Positions 52,295 to 61,608 of a stretch of 64,000 bases of DNA are shown here, in pieces. The position numbers were made by a program, and so were the translations under genes. The notes beneath the pieces are model-generated. The model was not told the origin of the DNA and ran no database searches. It was given only the letters and a program-made list of their open reading frames with translations. Numbering within the stretch: the first letter of the stretch is position 1; each line of letters opens with the position of its first letter. The DNA comes from Colwellia hornerae (GTDB lineage Bacteria; Pseudomonadota; Gammaproteobacteria; Enterobacterales; Alteromonadaceae), in contig NZ_VOLR01000018.1 of the NCBI RefSeq assembly GCF_007954355.1, positions 1-64,000 of the forward strand, written 5' to 3'.

Positions 52295-54691
52295 ATGTTT
52301 AAAGCGAGTGCAACTTTTTGGGCTTATACCAGCTGTATTATTTTTTGCATGCTCACGACTGCATTAGCCTGGCAAGCGAAAAACTTTGAGATTGATGCCT
52401 CAGCAGATACTTTGTTAGTTGATAACAATAAACATTACATTTTAACCCAGCTTGCCGGTCAACGTTATGGCTCTGAAGAATTTATACTAATTGCATTTAA
52501 ACCGAGTAACAGCCAGTTATTTTCGACAATCAACCTTGATATATTATCTGAACTTGGCAGAAAAATAGAGAAAATAGCTCGAGTCAAACAGGTAAATAGT
52601 ATTGTTAATGTGCCTATTTTTTCTTCTTCTAAGACAGTTTCTGCGGATGTTGAAGATTTAACTTGGGAAAATAAAAAGTTTGATGAACAAACATTCTCAC
52701 TAAGTTTAAAAAAACACCCTTTGTATGAGGGCTTGCTTATTAACAAAGACCAAACGGCATTGTCGTTGCAAGTGGTTTTTAATACAGATCAAAAAGTTGA
52801 GCAGATAAATTACGATATTATTGATATCAAACGCCATTTATTAAACCGTGAGCTGACAGATAAAGAACAACATTTACTTAAAGCGTTAAAGCAACAACAG
52901 CAGAAAATTAACAAACAACTCGAGCAAACTCGTATTGATGAAATTGAAAATATTCGCGCGCTTTTGTTACCCTATAAAAAAGACGGCGCCTTTTATTTAG
53001 GCGGTAATAATTTATTGTCATATGAGTTAATTCAAATCATTCAGAATGATTTAGTTCTTTTTGGTGCTTTAATTATTCTTGTAGTCATTGTGTTGTTGTG
53101 GTTTTTATTTAGACAAGTAAGTTGGGTAGTTTTACCTATAGTTTGCTGTGCAACAAGTGTTGTTATGACGATAGGTTTACTCGCAGCACTTAATTTTAAA
53201 GTGACTGTTATTTCGGCGAATGTATTTGCCCTGCAAATTATTTTGTCTCTGGCCATGATAATTCACCTTATTGTTCATTACCAAGAGTTGGTGTTAAAAC
53301 ACCTCGACTGGGATCACCAAAAACTCGTATTGGCAACCATTAAACAAAAAATAAAACCCTGTTTTTATGCGGGTTTAACGACCTCTATTGGTTTTGGCTC
53401 ACTTATATTTAGTGGTGTTCAGCCCGTTATAAGTTTCGGTTGGATGATGGTTGTTGCTATGCTGGTCAGCTTTATTGTTAGTTTGGCTTTTTTCCCCGCA
53501 TTACTGTTAGTCATTTTTAATAAACAAGGTTTTGTTAAGCAGCATCATCAGATTGAAAGGGGAATGCAAGGCGCAGCCACTTTTGTTATAAATCAGCCAA
53601 AAAAAATTATTATTATATCTACTTTAATCACCGTTGTTGGCGGCTTGGGTTGTTTAAAGTTAACAGCTGAGAATAGTTTTTTAAATTACTTTAGTGAATC
53701 AACCGATGTTAGAAAAGAGCTGACCTTTATCGATCAAGAGTTTGGTGGTTCGACGCCATTTGACCTGTTATTGAATATCCCAGATGAGCAGATAAAATCA
53801 GGATTAGTTATCTCGGCAAGTGCAGTACAGACAGTAACAGATATTCAAAATATGTTAGCAAAACAGCAAGCTATTGGCGCGATAACCTCAATTGCCGACT
53901 TTACTAAGATCGCTCAAGTGGTCTATGGTAAACCGCTGACAGAATATGAGCTTACCGCACTCTATAAAAGTTTAGATACTGAGCTACAACAGAAACTTTT
54001 TGGTGCTTACTTTTCAGAAAAAGATAATCAAATACGAATTTCTATGCGGGTTCAAGACAGTACTAAAGACCTAAATAGAGCCGATTTGTTGGCGCATATC
54101 CATAAAGAATTATCTGCAATGGGCATTAAAGAGCAGCAGTATACATTAACTGGTTTGTTTATCCTTTATCAAGATGTACTGTCACGTTTGCTCGACTCGC
54201 AAGTGCTGACAATACTCATTGTTTATGGTGCGATGGCGATAACACTGATGATTATATTTTCATCGTTCAAAGTTGCCTGGATTGCTCTGGTGCCTAATTT
54301 CATTACTACAGTAGTGATTATGGGCGTTTTAGGGATATTTGCGATCCCGTTAGATTTAATGACTATTACTATAGCTGCGGTTGCTATGGGGATTTCAATG
54401 GACGATACCATTCATTATATTCACCGTTATATAGAAGAAATGAAACTTGGCCAAGCCAATAGTGATGATTGGGTTAAACGAACTAATTTATCGATTGGCT
54501 ATGCATTAATATATACCACCACTGTTATTGTTATCGGTTTTGGTACCTTAATATTCTCTAATTTTGTACCAAGCATATTATTTGGTTTACTCACCAGTAT
54601 CGCGATGATCGTTGCCTTAGTGACAGATATCACCACATTACCGGTATTATTAAAAAAATATTTAACTAAAAATACCCTTAAACAAAACTAA
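52295..54691 (+). CDS. RND/MMPL-superfamily exporter
   Basis: A 798-residue inner-membrane protein with the two-fold RND layout: TM1, a large periplasmic loop, and a TM2-6 bundle near 250-410 with the SSD-like GLTTSIGFGSLIFSGVQPV. The second half repeats this, with IAAVAMGISMDDTIHYIHRY and VIGFGTLIFSNFVPS. The GxxxD-type Asp in MDDTIHY is the likely proton relay. It lacks the length and porter domains of AcrB and resembles HpnN/MmpL-type lipid exporters. Immediately downstream of mlaA, it may act in lipid transport; that is inferred from context. Substrate is unknown. Confidence 0.88.
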   Translation: MFKASATFWAYTSCIIFCMLTTALAWQAKNFEIDASADTLLVDNNKHYILTQLAGQRYGSEEFILIAFKPSNSQLFSTINLDILSELGRKIEKIARVKQVNSIVNVPIFSSSKTVSADVEDLTWENKKFDEQTFSLSLKKHPLYEGLLINKDQTALSLQVVFNTDQKVEQINYDIIDIKRHLLNRELTDKEQHLLKALKQQQQKINKQLEQTRIDEIENIRALLLPYKKDGAFYLGGNNLLSYELIQIIQNDLVLFGALIILVVIVLLWFLFRQVSWVVLPIVCCATSVVMTIGLLAALNFKVTVISANVFALQIILSLAMIIHLIVHYQELVLKHLDWDHQKLVLATIKQKIKPCFYAGLTTSIGFGSLIFSGVQPVISFGWMMVVAMLVSFIVSLAFFPALLLVIFNKQGFVKQHHQIERGMQGAATFVINQPKKIIIISTLITVVGGLGCLKLTAENSFLNYFSESTDVRKELTFIDQEFGGSTPFDLLLNIPDEQIKSGLVISASAVQTVTDIQNMLAKQQAIGAITSIADFTKIAQVVYGKPLTEYELTALYKSLDTELQQKLFGAYFSEKDNQIRISMRVQDSTKDLNRADLLAHIHKELSAMGIKEQQYTLTGLFILYQDVLSRLLDSQVLTILIVYGAMAITLMIIFSSFKVAWIALVPNFITTVVIMGVLGIFAIPLDLMTITIAAVAMGISMDDTIHYIHRYIEEMKLGQANSDDWVKRTNLSIGYALIYTTTVIVIGFGTLIFSNFVPSILFGLLTSIAMIVALVTDITTLPVLLKKYLTKNTLKQN

Positions 54692-54978
54692 ATAGTTTTA
54701 AAAATATTAACCGAGCTAATGAAATATTGAACAAATTAAAGATCAAAGCTTACGTTAAGAGCTGATCGGATACTGCGAAAAACTTATAAGGGCAAAGTTT
54801 AATTGTGGCGGTTTTTGTTCTTTGTAAATGCCTATATATTTCAATAAGTAACAAGTTATATCAGTCTGGAGATAACAGTCTTAATATAGATACTTGAATT
54901 AAAGCCCGTACAGACCCATATTTATATTTTACTTTTTATATTAACAAATTTTAAAATACTTATTTAGTGAGGTTTACT
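54692..54978 (+). other. Non-coding interval upstream of trxC
   Basis: AT-rich with no gene or clear terminator for the upstream exporter. The ribosome-binding site GTGAGG lies just before the trxC start; no named operator is visible. Confidence 0.3.
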
Positions 54979-55431
54979 ATGACTGATTCACCTATTCAAA
55001 TAGTTTGCGCAAGTTGCGGTACGAAAAATCGTTTAGCTAAGGTTAAACTCAATGACCAGCCTCTTTGCGGTAAGTGTGGTAACGCGGTGCTTTCTATTAA
55101 ACCTGTTGTTGGTAGCGATAAAAACTTTAGCCGTTATATTACCGACAATGGATTACCTGTTATTGTCGACTTTTGGGCACCTTGGTGCGGGCCTTGTAAA
55201 CAATTTGCACCCACTTTTGAACAGGTTGCTGCTGAGATGTTTACGCAGGCTTGTTTTGTGAAGTTAGACACTGAAAGCAATCAAAATACCGCAGGAGGAC
55301 ATAATATCCGTTCTATTCCTACTTTAATGATATTTCATCACGGCAAAGAAATTGCTCGAATGTCCGGCGCCTTACCCAAAGTACAGTTTAAACAATGGCT
55401 AACTGAAAATTTGCCTTTGACAGACACTTAG
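54979..55431 (+). CDS. trxC: Thioredoxin 2 (TrxC)
   Basis: A 150-residue thioredoxin with an extra N-terminal zinc finger: CASC at Cys10/Cys13 and CGKC at Cys30/Cys33. The active site is WCGPC (Cys70, Cys73) and the cis-proline region is IRSIPTLMIF. I start it at ATG 54979 after GTGAGG; a GTG at 54967 would put the ribosome site inside the gene. It is cytoplasmic and, by homology, a disulfide reductase tied to oxidative stress. It is monocistronic and convergent with the oligopeptidase gene. Confidence 0.95.
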   Translation: MTDSPIQIVCASCGTKNRLAKVKLNDQPLCGKCGNAVLSIKPVVGSDKNFSRYITDNGLPVIVDFWAPWCGPCKQFAPTFEQVAAEMFTQACFVKLDTESNQNTAGGHNIRSIPTLMIFHHGKEIARMSGALPKVQFKQWLTENLPLTDT

Positions 55432-55467
55432 TAAATATCGTAAAGAACATTCTTTATAGGTGCTGTG

Positions 55468-55505
55468 GTTACTCACAAGGGACAAAGATCACTCTTGTGA
55501 GTAAC
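55468..55505. terminator. Bidirectional terminator between trxC and oligopeptidase B
   Basis: GTTACTCACAAG and CTTGTGAGTAAC form a perfect 12-base stem around a 14-base loop, between convergent genes ending at 55431 and 55532. Confidence 0.7.
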
Positions 55506-55531
55506 AAGTTAAACGTTTTTGTTAGTTAATG

Positions 55532-57646
55532 TTATTCGTTTAATAGCGAGATAAAAAAGCTCATTTCTAAAGCTTTTTCTTTTAAACTTTTAAATCGTCC
55601 TGATGCACCGCCATGGCCAGCGTCCATATCTGTCTTAAACAACAATAAATTATCATCTGTTTTAAGCTCTCTCATTTTTGCTACCCACTTCATTGGTTCA
55701 AAGTACTGAACCTGAGAGTCATGTAATCCGGTAGTCACCAGTATATTGGGGTAGTGTTGAGCACTGATATTATCCATTGGTGAATAAGATAAAATATCTT
55801 GGTAGGCTTGTGCTTCGTTTGGATCACCCCATTCGTCATATTCATTAGTGGTTAGCGGTATGCTTTCATCGAGCATAGTCGTTAACACATCTAAAAAGGG
55901 CACATGAGCGCCAATGCCTAAATATAGTTCCGGTGCTTGATTGACCACAGCGCCCATTAATAAGCCGCCAGCGCTACCGCCAGAAGCAAATATTTTATCT
56001 TTAGCGCCATATCCTTGGGCAACTAATGCCTTAGTAACATCAATAAAGTCATTAAAGGTATTTTGTTTATGCGCCTTTTTACCGGTTTCATACCATTGTC
56101 GGCCTAACATTTCTGAGCCACGAACATGGGCTATAACATAAACAAACCCTCTATCAAGTAAACTTAAAGTTTGACTCGAAAAATCAGGATCTATGGTTAA
56201 GCCATAAGCACCATAACCGTATTGAAGAAGTGGGTTGGTACCGTCTTTTTTAAAGGTACTGCGACGATAAACAATTGATACCGGTACTGCTACACCATCA
56301 CGAGCGTTAATAAATAGACGTTCTGCTTGATAATCGTCTTGGTTAAAGTCTCCTAAGACTTGTTGCTGTTTAAGTAATTTTCGCTGACCTGTCGCTAGGT
56401 CAAATTCAAATAAAGAATCGGGCGTTGTTAAACTAGAATAATATAATCTTGCGATGCTAGTGTTTGGCTCTGGATTTTCGTCAAGACAAGCAAAATAACA
56501 GGGGTCATCAAAAGATAATGGATAGTGATGACCGGCGTTTTCCCCCTGGGTTGTGTGCACGACAAAACGAATTTGACCATTTTCTCTTTCGGTTATTACA
56601 ATGAAACGGTGAAATAATTCAATGCCTTCAAGGAGTACATTCTCTCTGTGAGGAATAATTTCTTGCCAGTTATTGATATCATCAATTTGAGCAACTGTGG
56701 TTTTCATTAACCTAAAGTTTTTAGCTTGGTAGTTAGTGACAATATAAAAAAATTCACCCATTTTATCGGCGTGATATTCATGTTGTTCTTGATAAGGGAA
56801 TAGTTCGGTAAACTGGCCATTAGGTTCATTGGCACTGACTACTAAATAATGTGTAGATTCAGTGGCATGTAAACAAATATAAAGTTGAGAGTCATCTCTG
56901 CTCTTGTCTAAGCTGATATAAAAACGGTGATCGTCTTCTTCATAAACAAGCACATCATCAGCTTGTGGAGTTCCTAATTTATGGCGATATACTTGTGTGC
57001 CAAGTAAAGTTTCTAAATCTTTCTTTACATATAAGATGGTTTTATTGTCGTTCGACCAAACAACTTGTCCTTCAGTTTCAACAAGAATATCGGCTAAATA
57101 AGCATCTGGTGCGTTAGACGATTTTGTTAAATCTTTAAAATAAACCGTGTAAATACGGCGGCTGTCAGTATCTTCAGAGATTGACATGATTTGGTCATTT
57201 GGACTTATTGATAAATCACCTAAATCATAAAACTCATGATCTTGTGCGCGCTCATTAACATCTAGTAATAGAGTTTTGTTTTCACCAGCAAAGCTTGTTG
57301 CTCGGTAATAGTTTGAAAACTCTTGCTCGCCATTAATTTCGCTGTGATACCAATATTTCCCGTCTTTTGCTGGCACGGTATTATCGTCCTTGACAATCCG
57401 GTCTTTAAGTTCATTAAAAAGTAATGCTTGTAAAGGCTTTTGCTTGGCCAACATAACATCAGCATAATTATTTTCATCATTAAGGTGTGCTAACACTTTT
57501 TCATCACTGCGCTGGTCGTCACGCATCCAATAATAATTATCGATACGTTGATGATTATGTTTTTCCATTAGATGGGGGGTCTTTGCCGCTATTGGTGCAG
57601 TCATATTTTTGTTTGACGCAGCTGATATAAGTGAAGATGTTGGCAC
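55532..57646 (-). CDS. ptrB: Oligopeptidase B (S9A prolyl-oligopeptidase family)
   Basis: A 704-residue serine peptidase that cleaves after Lys/Arg in short peptides. The N-terminal part has RIDNYYWMRDDQRSDEKVLAHL and a seven-bladed propeller with YHSEINGEQEFSNYYR. The alpha/beta hydrolase domain has GYGAYGLTIDP, the nucleophile in ASGGSAGGLLMGAVVN and the histidine in DMDAGHGGASGRF. Translation begins at GTG 57646, preceded by AGGAG at six bases. This adds about 15 residues before the usual MTAPIAAKTPH start. It is cytoplasmic; no signal peptide. Confidence 0.92.
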   Translation of the reverse strand: MPTSSLISAASNKNMTAPIAAKTPHLMEKHNHQRIDNYYWMRDDQRSDEKVLAHLNDENNYADVMLAKQKPLQALLFNELKDRIVKDDNTVPAKDGKYWYHSEINGEQEFSNYYRATSFAGENKTLLLDVNERAQDHEFYDLGDLSISPNDQIMSISEDTDSRRIYTVYFKDLTKSSNAPDAYLADILVETEGQVVWSNDNKTILYVKKDLETLLGTQVYRHKLGTPQADDVLVYEEDDHRFYISLDKSRDDSQLYICLHATESTHYLVVSANEPNGQFTELFPYQEQHEYHADKMGEFFYIVTNYQAKNFRLMKTTVAQIDDINNWQEIIPHRENVLLEGIELFHRFIVITERENGQIRFVVHTTQGENAGHHYPLSFDDPCYFACLDENPEPNTSIARLYYSSLTTPDSLFEFDLATGQRKLLKQQQVLGDFNQDDYQAERLFINARDGVAVPVSIVYRRSTFKKDGTNPLLQYGYGAYGLTIDPDFSSQTLSLLDRGFVYVIAHVRGSEMLGRQWYETGKKAHKQNTFNDFIDVTKALVAQGYGAKDKIFASGGSAGGLLMGAVVNQAPELYLGIGAHVPFLDVLTTMLDESIPLTTNEYDEWGDPNEAQAYQDILSYSPMDNISAQHYPNILVTTGLHDSQVQYFEPMKWVAKMRELKTDDNLLLFKTDMDAGHGGASGRFKSLKEKALEMSFFISLLNE

Positions 57647-57763
57647 TAAGTGCTCCTAGTTAAACGATGAATGAAATGAGTGTTTTTAAAGAAAAACGTG
57701 ATAAAAATTTATCGAGCTATTATAGATTAAGTGAACGCTTGAAAATAGACTAAGGTTAGTTGG

Positions 57764-58912
57764 CTACGCTTTCATGGTAATGACCAGGTTACCTTCGAAA
57801 AACTTCAATTGTTTAAGCAAAATTTCTTGTGTATCAGCTGTCATAAATACGTGACCAACTTCGCTACTGGTACTGTCGTGCGCGAAAACTTCGTCCCCAG
57901 TTGTAATATTAAATTTAAATTGTTCTATTTCTTTAAGTGCTCTGCATTGCTCTATACCCGAAATTTCATCAATAATTCCTGGCCCCGGATGGATCATAAG
58001 CACGCACGCAAATTTGGTCGCTTTTATCGGTAAGGGTTTGGGTGTCGCTCCGGTTTCCAATTCAACATAGGTTTTCCATGGATTGAATCCATAGGCATAT
58101 TGAATGAGTTCCATATAGTATCCGCCGGGAGGTCGTACTGCCATTTCGCCAAATACCGGCCCCGCTTTGGTAAGATAAAATTCGGCATGAGTCATGCCAT
58201 TTTTAACGCCAAATCCTTTAATGACTTGATCATTTATGGCGATGATTTTTTCTTGTAAGGCTTGCGCTAAACTTGCCGGTAATATTGATTTTTTCCACTG
58301 GTGAAGATAGTCGGTGATATTATGAAAAATTGGCTCACCATTATGGATTAACGTCTCTACGCTGACTTCACGGCCTTCGACAAAAGCTTCCGCCAGTAAG
58401 CCGGGCTTATAATGTAACGTTACCTCAGCTAAGTTTTTTAGCACCATAACGCCTCTTGCACCTGATTCGGCTACTGGTTTAACAACAAGTGGCAGACCTA
58501 ATTTTTCAACTAAGGATTCAGGCGTATCTTTATCATCAATGAGATGAAATTTTGTAATGGGAATATTGTGCTCTAAAGCTTTGAGTTTCATCTCGTTTTT
58601 ATTATGTAAAATGCGGGTTATGCTAAGTGGTGTACCTGTAAGTTTGAATTTTTGACGAACCATAGCAGCAATATCGACACTCGATTCAGTGGCTGCAATA
58701 ACATACTCGATATTAAATGCCCGTATTGCGGTGATATCAGCTTTTAAAAGATTTTTTTCAACGTTTTCAAATGATGTTTCAATATAACCGGACAACTTTT
58801 CTTTTCGACTTTCGTGAAGGGGACCATCACTCCAGAGAAAAACGTTATGGCCTAATTTTAATGCGGCGCGATAACATCGACCTCTTCTACCAACAATTAG
58901 TACATTCGCCAT
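57764..58912 (-). CDS. ATP-grasp domain protein of unknown substrate
   Basis: A 382-residue protein that starts with a Rossmann-like ANVLIVGRRGRCYRAALKLG. An ATP-grasp domain follows: PLVVKPVAESGARGVMVLK, LLAEAFVEGREVSVETL, and AEFYLTKAGPVFGEMAVRPPGGYYMELI with the metal-binding E-N/R region. Such enzymes ligate a carboxylate to an amine or thiol through an acyl-phosphate. It resembles the carbamoyl-phosphate-synthase or D-Ala ligase-like group, but no partner genes point to a pathway. It is on the same strand as oligopeptidase B, with 117 bases between, so co-transcription is possible. Confidence 0.8.
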   Translation of the reverse strand: MANVLIVGRRGRCYRAALKLGHNVFLWSDGPLHESRKEKLSGYIETSFENVEKNLLKADITAIRAFNIEYVIAATESSVDIAAMVRQKFKLTGTPLSITRILHNKNEMKLKALEHNIPITKFHLIDDKDTPESLVEKLGLPLVVKPVAESGARGVMVLKNLAEVTLHYKPGLLAEAFVEGREVSVETLIHNGEPIFHNITDYLHQWKKSILPASLAQALQEKIIAINDQVIKGFGVKNGMTHAEFYLTKAGPVFGEMAVRPPGGYYMELIQYAYGFNPWKTYVELETGATPKPLPIKATKFACVLMIHPGPGIIDEISGIEQCRALKEIEQFKFNITTGDEVFAHDSTSSEVGHVFMTADTQEILLKQLKFFEGNLVITMKA

Positions 58913-59075
58913 TAAATACCTCTAATAATTTCCAACTCATATTTTTATCTGCTGAGTCTAGTGAATATATATAAATTAATATATAAGAATATTTAGATTA
59001 TTTAGTACAAAAGAAGAGGGCAGGTTAAAGTTTCAAACAGTGGTGTACTTTGCATCATTATCGTATTGTTAAATA

Positions 59076-59145
59076 GGGTCAGATATTAAGGAAGATAACG
59101 CTTAGCTGACCCATAGTTAATATGCCTGGGACAAGGCATATTAAC
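59076..59145. repeat. Nested inverted repeats with GGGTCAG arms
   Basis: GGGTCAG (59076-59082) and CTGACCC (59106-59112) flank a 23-base centre. Four bases later a perfect 12-base stem, GTTAATATGCCT and AGGCATATTAAC (59116-59145), follows. The second can end the DUF3297 transcript. The first looks like a REP or small mobile-element remnant. Confidence 0.5.
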
Positions 59146-59160
59146 TTTTATTGATAACGT

Positions 59161-59409
59161 TTAACGGTAAAACGCTTCAACTGTTCCTTTAGATGTCATC
59201 AAAAGTGGCTGGCCACGACGGTCTAACGCTTTGTTCATTGTGACTTTTACCCAACCTTCGCTGATGCAATACTCTTCAACATCAAAACGTTCTTTGCCAT
59301 TGAGTCGAATACCTATCTCGTGTTGAAAAATTTCTTCTACATGATGTGGGCTGCGAGGATTACCTGATAGGCGATCGGGTAAAGCGGGTAGCGATGTCGT
59401 ATCGTTCAT
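59161..59409 (-). CDS. DUF3297 family protein
   Basis: An 82-residue basic-acidic soluble protein. It shows the family core PALPDRLSGNPRSPHHVEEIFQHEIGIRLNGKER and KALDRRGQPLLMTSKGTVEAFYR. The function is unknown for the family. There is no signal peptide. It is a single-gene unit with a hairpin 15-45 bases downstream; conserved mainly in proteobacteria. Confidence 0.85.
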   Translation of the reverse strand: MNDTTSLPALPDRLSGNPRSPHHVEEIFQHEIGIRLNGKERFDVEEYCISEGWVKVTMNKALDRRGQPLLMTSKGTVEAFYR

Positions 59410-59601
59410 GTTTGTGACCTATGATAAAAAATTGCGCTATTGTAGGCAATATATAGATAGCGCTCAAGCGCTGTTTAATAAATTTACCCCCTAGCGGCAA
59501 CTAAATGTTAAGCATAACAGAAAATATATTGTTCTTTAGCCACATCTATGGCTCATTTCATCGATGTTTTCTTAAAGTCGCTCATTTTTAGATAAGCACC
59601 T

Positions 59602-60501
59602 TTAAATTGCCGGTGTCGCTTGAATAACTTTATTTCTAAGCCATTTATTTGCTGGTTCAAAGTCTAGGTTTGTGTGCCAATAAAGGTGCATATCAATATC
59701 AGGGAGTGCTACAGGTAAGGGATATATAACTAAGTCTAGCAATTGTGCATACATTTTAGCGGTTGTTTCCGTTGCGGTGAGTAACATATCATTACCTGCT
59801 ATTACCCGACACGCGGAAAATGTATGCTGACACCGCAAACCTATTCTACGTTGTAAGCCAAGACGAGCTAATTCGAAATCCTCAATGCTCGGGCCTGCTG
59901 AACGTGATGACACTAAAATATGGTCCATCGCTAAATAGCTTTCTAAGTCTAGTATTGCTTTGATTTGTGGGTTGTTTTTACGTGCTACAACGACTAATTT
60001 ATCTTTTTCTAATTGGGTATGTAATATATTGTCACTGACGGGCAATAATGTATCGATGGCTAAATCAATGTCGCCACTGGCGAGTTTGTTTTCCAGTTCA
60101 TGGCGATTAACTCGGCGGCTACTTTGTATATTTACCCAGGGCGCTTCTTTATGAATTCTCTGTATCAAAGGCGGTAAGTAAGAGGCTTCTAACGCAACGT
60201 GCAACGAAATGGTAAAACTTTTGCGCGAGGTCATCGGCTGAAATTGTTTTGACTGTGCTAAACATATTTGTAATTGACGTAAAGCTTCACGCACATCTGC
60301 AACAACATTATTAGCCACCACAGTAGGTCGCATTTCATTGCCTTGGCGTACAAAAAGTGGATCGTCAAAATGTGCACGTAACTTGCTCAAAGAGTGACTA
60401 ACCGCAGGTTGTGATAAATTCAGTGCTGACGCTGCTTTAGTAATATTGCCTTCGCAGTAAATAGCTTCAAATACCACAAATAAATTTAAGTCAACTTTCA
60501 T
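59602..60501 (-). CDS. LysR-family transcriptional regulator
   Basis: A 299-residue regulator from ATG 60501 (a TTG at 60513 would add four residues). The N-terminal winged helix-turn-helix is VDLNLFVVFEAIYCEGNITKAASALNLSQPAVSHSLSKLR, followed by DDPLFVRQGNEMRPT. The effector domain begins near residue 90 with FTISLHVALEASYLPPLI. It is divergent from the histidine phosphatase-SDR-OYE-ACAD genes, which it likely controls through the CTATTCAT-type sites between them. The inducer is unknown. Confidence 0.92.
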   Translation of the reverse strand: MKVDLNLFVVFEAIYCEGNITKAASALNLSQPAVSHSLSKLRAHFDDPLFVRQGNEMRPTVVANNVVADVREALRQLQICLAQSKQFQPMTSRKSFTISLHVALEASYLPPLIQRIHKEAPWVNIQSSRRVNRHELENKLASGDIDLAIDTLLPVSDNILHTQLEKDKLVVVARKNNPQIKAILDLESYLAMDHILVSSRSAGPSIEDFELARLGLQRRIGLRCQHTFSACRVIAGNDMLLTATETTAKMYAQLLDLVIYPLPVALPDIDMHLYWHTNLDFEPANKWLRNKVIQATPAI

Positions 60502-60548
60502 CGCTATTTTCAACCTAGTTCGTCAAGTAAGTCATCAATATTGTCATT

Positions 60549-60567
60549 CTATTCATAAAATGAATAG
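60549..60567. promoter_or_regulatory. Candidate LysR operator 1
   Basis: CTATTCAT and ATGAATAG form a perfect inverted repeat around AAA, 48 bases upstream of the LysR ATG. It contains a T-N11-A core (TATTCATAAAATGAATA). Confidence 0.5.
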
Positions 60568-60677
60568 TTAATCATTAAGTTTATTACTTTATTTAACTTA
60601 ATTAGAGTCATATATTTAAACAATCGCTATTTATTTGTGCTGATTAATCTTTATTTTAGTGACTTTATTCGGAAGAG

Positions 60678-60702
60678 GAATAGTAGGTCATAATAACTAT
60701 TC
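60678..60702. promoter_or_regulatory. Candidate LysR operator 2
   Basis: GAATAGT and ACTATTC flank an 11-base spacer, and CTATTCAT at 60697-60704 repeats a full arm of operator 1. It lies about 145 bases upstream of the first structural gene. Confidence 0.5.
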
Positions 60703-60846
60703 ATTTGTTTAATTGTATGTTGGCAATTAATATCAATAAATCAAAAAAAACAGATGTTAAAGAATCTCAATAAGTGATGAAAGTGATAATAAGTCAGTAC
60801 TTTATTCTATTTAAACAGCAGCCTACTACAGTGAACGGGTAAACTT

Positions 60847-61572
60847 ATGACGGCCATTTATCTTATACGTCACGGGCAAGCCTCTTTTGGTAAAGCCGAT
60901 TACGACCTCCTGTCTGAAAAAGGCCGTGAACAATCTCGTTTATTGGGTAAGTATTGGCAAGCTATGTCTGCACCAGAAAAAATCTACTCGGGTGATTTGC
61001 TGCGACACGGACAAACCCTAGAACACTTTTTATTGGGATATGAAAGTGAACCATCTCCAGTGATCTTGCATTCAGGGTTTAATGAGTTTAATCATCAAGA
61101 ATTGTTAACTTGCCATGATGCACGATGGAAAGATTTTTCAAAAATGGCTGCGATAATGAGTGAACAGCCGAGCGCAAGTAAAGCTTTTCAAAAAGAGTTT
61201 GCCAATGCATTGTCACGGTGGATAAGTGGCAACCACGACAAAGATTATAAAGAAAGTTGGAGTCAATTTAAACAACGTTGTGTTAGCGCATTGCACGATG
61301 TCATTAAGCAAGAGCTAACGGCAAGAAAAACGCCTAGGCAAGCCAATCAACATACAAACAATATTTGTATTTTTACCTCAAGTGGCACCATAGCAGTCAT
61401 TATTCAGCATGTTTTAGGCTTGTCCGATGATAAAGCATTAATCATTAATCAACAGTCACGCAATACCGGCGTTACTAAACTACTCTTTTCAGAAAAGAAT
61501 TTAAGCATTGATTATTTTAACAACTATAGTCACTTGACCCTTGCAGGTGAAGACTGGGTTACGTTTAGATAA
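60847..61572 (+). CDS. Histidine phosphatase family protein
   Basis: A 241-residue phosphoglycerate-mutase-like phosphatase. The catalytic RHG motif is IYLIRHGQASFGKADYD near the start, with the second histidine in FTSSGTIAVI-type SSGT and the phosphate loop GDLLRHGQTL. It starts the likely catabolic operon; the SDR gene follows after 36 bases. In related operons with an acyl-CoA dehydrogenase and a phosphotransferase this phosphatase is recurrent, but its substrate is unknown. Confidence 0.88.
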   Translation: MTAIYLIRHGQASFGKADYDLLSEKGREQSRLLGKYWQAMSAPEKIYSGDLLRHGQTLEHFLLGYESEPSPVILHSGFNEFNHQELLTCHDARWKDFSKMAAIMSEQPSASKAFQKEFANALSRWISGNHDKDYKESWSQFKQRCVSALHDVIKQELTARKTPRQANQHTNNICIFTSSGTIAVIIQHVLGLSDDKALIINQQSRNTGVTKLLFSEKNLSIDYFNNYSHLTLAGEDWVTFR

Positions 61573-61608
61573 TCGATATAATATTAGCAATTAACAAGGA
61601 GACTTAAC

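Larger units (their letters stand above)
60514..60846. promoter_or_regulatory. Divergent LysR/catabolic-operon control region
   Basis: There is no gene in these 333 bases. Two inverted repeats sharing CTATTC/GAATAG half-sites lie at 60549-60567 and 60678-60702 (listed separately). Between and after them the DNA is AT-rich, with several weak -10-like words and no obvious ribosome site for the first structural gene. Confidence 0.45.

Noticed and set aside
52295-54691. Hopanoid transporter HpnN
   Set aside because: The general RND/MMPL plan matches, but there are no hopanoid biosynthesis genes nearby and no specific signature was seen.
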